Shown: in pieces, positions 58,811-64,000 of the stretch | Layout: the number at the start of each line of letters is the position of its first letter | Position numbering within the stretch: the first letter of the stretch is position 1 | From: JAFGXT01 sp963677165 | Lineage (GTDB): Bacteria > Verrucomicrobiota > Lentisphaeria > Victivallales > SZUA-371 | Direction: 5' to 3' | Assembly: GCA_963677165.2 (NCBI GenBank) | Contig: CAXXSX010000002.1 | Coordinates: forward strand, 3,596,001 to 3,660,000 | Length of the DNA stretch: 64,000 bases | Made by a program: the position numbers and the translations under genes | Notes under the pieces: model-generated | The model's database searches: none | What the model saw: the letters and a program-made list of their open reading frames with translations, nothing else | Told to the model about the DNA's origin: nothing

Positions 58811-60868
58811 TTAAATTGCATCTTTATTGTAATTTTTTACGACACTGTTGACGTCGATAATAAGACCTACTCCTCCATCTGAGAGTATTGCGCAGCCGGA
58901 ATAGCCATCTATATAGCGAAATGCTTCTCCCAGACTTTTTATAACGATTTGTTGTTTGCCGATCAGTTCATCGACAATTAGTCCTGCTGGCTGAGTATCG
59001 TTGTCGATTATAAGCATAAGACTATTAGAGGCGGCGGAGTCAGGAATTTCAAGAAACCGGTTAAGTCTGTACAAGGGAATGTTTTGTCCTTTATAATAAA
59101 TAAATTCTTTACTGCCAAGTAGATGAATGTCACTTTTAGGTATATTCACTGCTTTTGATATGGCTAATGTCGGTACAATAAATCTTTCCTCGCCCATTCG
59201 GATGACCATGCCATCGATAATTGCCAGCGTTAAAGGGAGTTTTATTGTAAATATGGAACCTTTTCCCAGTTCTGACGATACTTCGACGGTTCCATTCAGC
59301 TCTGTAATATTTTTTCTGACAACATCCATACCAACTCCGCGTCCGGATATGTCGGTTATGTTTTCAGCTGTTGAAAAACCTGGGGCAAAAATTAAATTGA
59401 TGATTTCGGAAGATGTTATGTTGTCTTCTTGGGAAACCAGGCCTTTTTCCACTGCCTTTTTGAATATTTTATCTGGATCAATACCGCGTCCGTCATCTTT
59501 AATTTCGATACAGACATTTCCGCCACGATGAAATGCGCTTATTTCAATGTTAGCTTCAGGTTTTTTCCCGGCATTACGACGTTGGGCCGTCGATGATTCG
59601 ATTCCGTGATCAACCGCATTCCTGACCATATGAACAAGAGGATCACTGAGTTTGTCAACAATGTTTTTATCAATTTCGGTATCTTCTCCTGACATGGTGA
59701 AATTGATTTGTTTCTCTTGAGATCCGGAAAGGTCCCTCACGATTTTTGCCATATTATTGAAAGTTGATTTAACCGGAACCATGCGCATGGACATTCCCAT
59801 GGTCTGGAGTTCACGAGTGATTTTATCTAGCTGGTTCAGTTTGCGGAGATAGGCTGGATTGCTGTGACTTCTGGTTTCTTCTGATTCTTGTACGATTGTT
59901 TCGGCGATTACGAGTTCGCCAATGATATCAATGAGGCGGTTCAGCCTGTCGGCGTCAACCTTTATCACTTCTTTTCTTCCTGCAAATATACGTGAAGATA
60001 TCTGTTGTTGAGTTTTTTTCTCTACTGGCTTCCTGTTGAGGTTGTTTTCGGGAGTGCCGTTGCCGATCAGATCTCTCATATTCTTCAGACGCTTTTTCAG
60101 GTCCTTTAGTTTTATATTCAGAGGCTGTGGGGCATTGCCGGACATTAGGTCACTCAGCTGATTTACCATTGTCCGAAGAGCATCCGAGGATTCAAACAGC
60201 AAATTGGCAATTTCACGGTCATAAGTGATTTTTCCGGAACGAATGCAATCCAGCAGGTCTTCGGCATGATGGGATAGTTTCCTAATCGAGTCGAGATTAA
60301 GAAAACCGGCAACGCCTTTGATACTGTGAAAGCATCTGAAAACCAAATTAATACAATCCATGTTATCTGGTGATTTCTCCAGTTCAAGTAATGCTGGGGT
60401 GCAGTTGTCGAGATGATCTCCTGCTTCATTAACAAAATCGCGGGATACGTCAGGATCTTTCTCTATTGAACTGATAAATTCTCTCGACAAGTCTTCTTCA
60501 TTATCGGAATCGATCGGTTCCTGGGCTTCGCCGGAAAATTGGACCTGGGATATTTTATGAAACAGTTTTTTTATGTCATTGCTTCTGGAGCCGTCAACGA
60601 TTAGATTTTCCGATACCATCGTAATCAGTTTATTGAGTAACTCTACTCCATGAGTTAAGTTGGCATCTTCTGACATTACTAGTTGTTCGGTCATATCAGC
60701 CATGTTTGAAAAGGTTTTTGACAGTTCTGTGTTGCCGGCATTTGATGCCACTTGACTCATCTCACTGAAGTCTCCGTAAGTTTGTCCTAGTGGGCTTAGA
60801 TCCACCGAATCGAACAAAACCAGATTTTCTGATATACGGCTTAAACTGTCGAGAAATTTCTGTTTCAT
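58811..60868 (-). CDS. cheA: Chemotaxis histidine kinase CheA, copy 2
   Basis: 685 residues with the same order as copy 1: helical N-terminal region, Hpt with His181 in CFHSIKG, linker, dimerisation helices (ADRLNRLIDIIGELVIAET), ATPase (LVHMVRNAVDHGIE, IKDDGRGIDPD, GFSTAENITDISGRGVGMDVV), and CheW-like end with LIVDELIGKQQIVIKSL. Identity is highest from the dimerisation helices to the C-terminus and lowest in the linker and N-terminal region. No cheR or receiver follows it, so this module relies on partners elsewhere or on module 1. Confidence 0.95.
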   Translation of the reverse strand: MKQKFLDSLSRISENLVLFDSVDLSPLGQTYGDFSEMSQVASNAGNTELSKTFSNMADMTEQLVMSEDANLTHGVELLNKLITMVSENLIVDGSRSNDIKKLFHKISQVQFSGEAQEPIDSDNEEDLSREFISSIEKDPDVSRDFVNEAGDHLDNCTPALLELEKSPDNMDCINLVFRCFHSIKGVAGFLNLDSIRKLSHHAEDLLDCIRSGKITYDREIANLLFESSDALRTMVNQLSDLMSGNAPQPLNIKLKDLKKRLKNMRDLIGNGTPENNLNRKPVEKKTQQQISSRIFAGRKEVIKVDADRLNRLIDIIGELVIAETIVQESEETRSHSNPAYLRKLNQLDKITRELQTMGMSMRMVPVKSTFNNMAKIVRDLSGSQEKQINFTMSGEDTEIDKNIVDKLSDPLVHMVRNAVDHGIESSTAQRRNAGKKPEANIEISAFHRGGNVCIEIKDDGRGIDPDKIFKKAVEKGLVSQEDNITSSEIINLIFAPGFSTAENITDISGRGVGMDVVRKNITELNGTVEVSSELGKGSIFTIKLPLTLAIIDGMVIRMGEERFIVPTLAISKAVNIPKSDIHLLGSKEFIYYKGQNIPLYRLNRFLEIPDSAASNSLMLIIDNDTQPAGLIVDELIGKQQIVIKSLGEAFRYIDGYSGCAILSDGGVGLIIDVNSVVKNYNKDAI

Positions 60869-60911
60869 TATGATAGTGCCCTTGTTTTTTGTCGGTCATG
60901 AAATTGTAAGT

Positions 60912-60948
60912 GCAATACCGTACTCAAGTGTCGATTGTACGGTATTGC
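60912..60948. repeat. 12-bp perfect hairpin between mcp2 and cheA2
   Basis: GCAATACCGTAC and GTACGGTATTGC flank a 13-base loop. There is no T-run, so it is more likely a message-stabilising or processing hairpin than a terminator. Confidence 0.7.
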
Positions 60949-60959
60949 GTTGGGGCTCG

Positions 60960-63242
60960 TTAAAATTTGCCCATATCTTCCGAATCCAGGGGTATTACCT
61001 GTTCGTAATGAGTTCGTCTGGATTGTTGGGATGTATTGGTGAATGTCGCTGGTTCGAGATCGGTTGATTTCTGTTTTTTGTTTTCATTGGCGGCTTTTAT
61101 TACCATATCAGTTGTGCTTGGGCCTCCTCCAACAAGAGTAATTAATTCGCCAACCATCTGGTTAAGCTCAAGGGCCTGGGATGATAGTTCCTCGCTGGCC
61201 GATGCTGATTCTTCGGCATTTGCGGCGTTGCCCTGGGTTACTTTATCCAATTGAGTGATTGCCTTGCTGATTTGATCTACTCCCTGGGTTTGTTCACTGC
61301 TGGCGGCGTTGACTTCATCTATAAGCTCGGTTACCTTTATGGAGGAATCAACGATTTTTTTGAGAACCTGATCCACTTCGTTTGCTACGGATACGCCGTT
61401 ATCAGCATTCTGTTGAGATTCCTCAATAAGGGCTGATGTGTTTTTGGCTGCTTCTGCACTACGTTGGGCCAAGTTGCGAACTTCTTCTGCCACAACAGCA
61501 AAACCTTTTCCGGCTTCTCCTGCTCTGGCAGCTTCTACTGCCGCGTTAAGTGCAAGCAAGTTGGTCTGGAAGGCAATTTCATCAATTGTTTTTATTATTT
61601 TCGCAGTCTCATCCGAGGATTCTTTTATTTTCTTGATGGCACTTCCCATTTTGTTCATGGATTCAGTGCCTTTCTTTGCCGCTTCGGAAGCCGCAGAGGA
61701 CATGCTGTTTGCCATTTTCGCGTTATCCGCGTTTTGGCGAGTCATTGAAGCCATTTCTTCAAGGCTGCTGGAGATTTCTTCCAGGCTCGCCGCTTGTTCT
61801 CCCGCTCCCTGAGCCAAAGACTGGCTTGAAGATGATACCTGTGTGGAGGCAGATGTTACTTCTTCGGAGCCTCTGCGCAGTCCATCAATTACTCTGGTAA
61901 TTGATTTGGTGATTCCTGTCGTTATAATAATTGCCAGAATGATACTGACGATTACGGCTATTCCAAGTCCTGCCATTGTAATGATAGAACTTGATTTCAG
62001 TAATGACGCTGCATCTTGTGTAATTGTCTGGGTCCTTGTAATTCCACCGGAGACCAGTTCTCTGATTGTTTTTACACTATTATGGGCGATTATTAACCTG
62101 TTTTGCGCTAAGGATGCAAGCTGATTCTTGCATGTGTTCCAAGCTTTTAGTTGATAGATGTAGTCGGAAGACATTCTTTCGATTTGCTCAAGTTGACCGA
62201 CCATTTTATTATCTACGGCTGTAGCCAGGAACTGTCTGATAATGGCATTACTTTGTTCAAGGCTTTTCTGGATTTTTTGATAGCTTTCTGAATTTGTCCT
62301 GCTAAGATTTTCCAGATTTAGTATCATTATTACCCGGCTCATTGCAACCAGTTTTTCGGCATGCTCAAAGTATTCTTGAAGAATAGCCAGTTCTCCTTCA
62401 GCATTTTCTGAATTCAGCAATTTCTCGGTATCTTCTGTCAATATGGCTGCTGAGGTCTTAGACTCATTTATTGGGGATTGTCCCGGTACTGCCGGTTTGC
62501 TGATCTCTTCGTTGATCTTATCAGCTAGTTTCAACATTTGTTCTGCGGTAGCTTTTGTTTCTGGTGTATCGGCTACTTGCTGGTACTGTTTAATTGTCTG
62601 GATATTATTTTTCAGGAGCATTGTTGCCTGTCTGGCAAATTCAGGACTTTGGCTCTGGTGATATTTAAAACTTAGCAGTCTGATTTTATTGCTTTCATTT
62701 AGGATTGTTGTGAGAAATCCTTTATGTTTACTTTCTAGCGTTGTTTTGGTTACCATGTTTTTCTTGATCGAATTACGCAGAGATACTGTTTCTGTGATAA
62801 ATTTATTTCCAGTTGTTTTCAGTTGTTGTTCTACAGCTTTTTGTTGTTGAAACTGTTTTGCGGTTTCTGTGATATAATCATCGTATCTATGGATGTTTTT
62901 TTCCACTCTGCTCAAGCCGGTCTTCATTTTTGCCAGTTCCGGTTTGTTTTTACAGATATCTTTCCCATCTTCAATTGTTTGATAGATTTCTTTGAAAATC
63001 TTTTTACCCTGTTCAAGAAAAGCTTGGCTTCCGGTGTAGTTATAACCTCTCATGGTGAACATTAACTGGTTTATTTTCAGTTCGAGGTTTGATTCCAGTT
63101 CCATTCCCGGCATATAGGTTTCGGCAAGAGCATTTGAGTTGCTTTTTACTCGGTTCATATTAAAAACGGCCAGGCCGCCAAGTATAATTGCGATTAGTAT
63201 TATTGCAGTGTACCCGCTTCCTATTTTTGTACAAAGTTTCAT
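60960..63242 (-). CDS. Methyl-accepting chemotaxis protein, copy 2
   Basis: 760 residues, same layout as copy 1: first helix about 9-29, long helical sensor about 35-415, second helix about 425-450, signalling domain with EIAFQTNLLALNAAVEAARAG and GFAVVAEEVRNLAQRSA. The cytoplasmic parts are nearly identical while the sensor halves have diverged strongly, as expected if the duplicated receptors now sense different ligands. The tail is EQVIPLDSEDMGKF. It lies 14 bases after cheW2. Confidence 0.93.
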   Translation of the reverse strand: MKLCTKIGSGYTAIILIAIILGGLAVFNMNRVKSNSNALAETYMPGMELESNLELKINQLMFTMRGYNYTGSQAFLEQGKKIFKEIYQTIEDGKDICKNKPELAKMKTGLSRVEKNIHRYDDYITETAKQFQQQKAVEQQLKTTGNKFITETVSLRNSIKKNMVTKTTLESKHKGFLTTILNESNKIRLLSFKYHQSQSPEFARQATMLLKNNIQTIKQYQQVADTPETKATAEQMLKLADKINEEISKPAVPGQSPINESKTSAAILTEDTEKLLNSENAEGELAILQEYFEHAEKLVAMSRVIMILNLENLSRTNSESYQKIQKSLEQSNAIIRQFLATAVDNKMVGQLEQIERMSSDYIYQLKAWNTCKNQLASLAQNRLIIAHNSVKTIRELVSGGITRTQTITQDAASLLKSSSIITMAGLGIAVIVSIILAIIITTGITKSITRVIDGLRRGSEEVTSASTQVSSSSQSLAQGAGEQAASLEEISSSLEEMASMTRQNADNAKMANSMSSAASEAAKKGTESMNKMGSAIKKIKESSDETAKIIKTIDEIAFQTNLLALNAAVEAARAGEAGKGFAVVAEEVRNLAQRSAEAAKNTSALIEESQQNADNGVSVANEVDQVLKKIVDSSIKVTELIDEVNAASSEQTQGVDQISKAITQLDKVTQGNAANAEESASASEELSSQALELNQMVGELITLVGGGPSTTDMVIKAANENKKQKSTDLEPATFTNTSQQSRRTHYEQVIPLDSEDMGKF

Positions 63243-63256
63243 TGGTCAAATTTCCT

Positions 63257-63787
63257 TTAGAGTTTATTGAATACAGAGAGTTCGGACGGAGAAAGCAACT
63301 TATCTACATTAAGAAGAATCTTTACGTCGTCTCCGACCTTTCCTAATCCAAGGATAAAGTCTTCCTGATCTGTTTCATCAATCATTGAAGGCGGATCAAT
63401 TGCTTCGGAAGCGATATTAAGCACTTCTTTTACTTCATCGATAATAACGCCGATGGTATAGCTGTCATTCTGATTTGCTACTTGTAGGACTATGATGCAG
63501 GTTTTATCAGAGTCTTCTTGTTGAGATAGTCCGAATTTTAGACGAAGTTCCATTACCGGAATGATTTTACCCCGGAGATTAATTACGCCGCGAACGAACT
63601 CTTTGACCCGTGGAACCCGGGTGACATTCTGCATCCTGATAATTTCCTGAATTTTGGTAATCTGGATGCCGTAAGTTTCCTGTCCAAGAAAAAAAGTCAG
63701 GTATTTACCGCCGAGTTCCGGAACAGGCTTTCCTGTTGCTTTTGTTTCTGTTGGAGAGGAGGTTGTTTCTACACTCATTTCACACAC
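63257..63787 (-). CDS. cheW: Chemotaxis adaptor CheW, copy 2
   Basis: 176 residues, single CheW domain: KYLTFFLGQETYGIQITKIQEIIR, VTRVPRVKEFVRGVINLRGKIIPVMELR, IGVIIDEVKEVLNI. First gene of module 2 (cheW2-mcp2-cheA2). The first 25 residues are a flexible Thr/Ser-rich stretch that differs from copy 1. SD-like AAGGTGTG lies before ATG 63787. The 213 bases upstream to the window end are AT-rich and hold no gene I can support. Confidence 0.94.
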   Translation of the reverse strand: MCEMSVETTSSPTETKATGKPVPELGGKYLTFFLGQETYGIQITKIQEIIRMQNVTRVPRVKEFVRGVINLRGKIIPVMELRLKFGLSQQEDSDKTCIIVLQVANQNDSYTIGVIIDEVKEVLNIASEAIDPPSMIDETDQEDFILGLGKVGDDVKILLNVDKLLSPSELSVFNKL

Positions 63788-64000
63788 CTTGGTTTCTGAA
63801 TTTGAATTAATTCCTTCTTGTAAGTTATAGGATTATTAAAGTTATTGTTTTATTTACTGTTTGAAATTCTTTTGGGTTAAATGCTTGTTTGATTATAAAA
63901 TAACTTTGAGAAAGTAGCTGAATTGCTGGAAGGGAATATTACTGCTCTGTTGAAAATGATCATGTTTTACTGTTTTAATTAAATCTTATAATTATTTATT

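Noticed and set aside
63788..64000. Looked for sigma-54 (-24/-12) or sigma-28 promoters before cheW2
   Set aside because: No GG-N10-GC pair or TAAA...GCCGATAA-like match; nothing supportable.
1..64000. Search for tRNA, rRNA, transposase, integrase and phage genes
   Set aside because: No tRNA T-loop or acceptor pairing, no rRNA sequence, and no DDE or tyrosine-recombinase motif was noticed by eye; a covariance-model scan would be needed to exclude small RNAs.

Overview
The window is bacterial, at roughly 40-45% G+C by eye, and reads like a Lentisphaerota/Victivallales-type (PVC superphylum) chromosome. The evidence is single orphan pseudopilins with an N-terminal FTLIELLVVIAIIAIL methylation segment and a C-terminal H-X9-DG motif, each downstream of a GntR-type regulator with a sugar-binding domain. 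A heparinase-like lyase, a Cys-type sulfatase, several Gfo/Idh/MocA dehydrogenases, a ThuA protein and a zinc-ribbon Ser/Thr kinase fit the same picture. The phylum call is inference; there is no rRNA gene to test it. I saw no tRNA, rRNA, CRISPR array, transposase or phage gene.

Layout. 1-12 kb is an accessory region: a TPR protein, a DUF3592 membrane protein, a truncated glutamine-amidotransferase-like gene, then a tight minus-strand operon (10061 to 3822) of uncharacterised membrane, zinc-ribbon and DUF1963 proteins, flanked by an LRAT-like zinc-finger membrane protein and an orphan gene. This is the best candidate here for an undescribed system. 12.5-14.2 kb holds phosphatidylserine decarboxylase and a creatininase-family amidohydrolase. 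14.3-20.6 kb is a minus-strand polysaccharide-use operon: GntR/LacI-type regulator, pseudopilin, heparinase-like lyase, SSS transporter. 20.7-29.3 kb is mostly housekeeping (TrmH, TsaC, PHP, TtcA, HIT, L31, RF1) with an AraC/dehydrogenase/Gfo-Idh catabolic island. 29.4-35.1 kb is a second regulator, pseudopilin, PHP, PHP, glycosidase-like operon. 35.2-41.8 kb has MraY, an IclR-sulfatase pair, and a Gfo/Idh-ThuA pair divergent from an AraC regulator.

42-51.5 kb carries amino-acid metabolism (Asd, AvtA, LeuC, LeuD with an XRE-cupin regulator), a class III adenylate cyclase, a Ser/Thr kinase and two TPM-domain proteins. 51.5-63.8 kb is chemosensory: two tandem copies of a cheW-mcp-cheA module, one of them extended by cheR and a stand-alone receiver. 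No cheB and no flagellar genes are in view.

Regulation is legible in several places: near-consensus promoters before the IclR gene and both GntR genes, inverted-repeat operators overlapping the two GntR promoters, direct repeats before the AraC gene, and several hairpin terminators. A dispersed repeat ending in a 15-bp palindrome (ATCCGTCGTACGGAT) lies against gene starts or stops at several sites.
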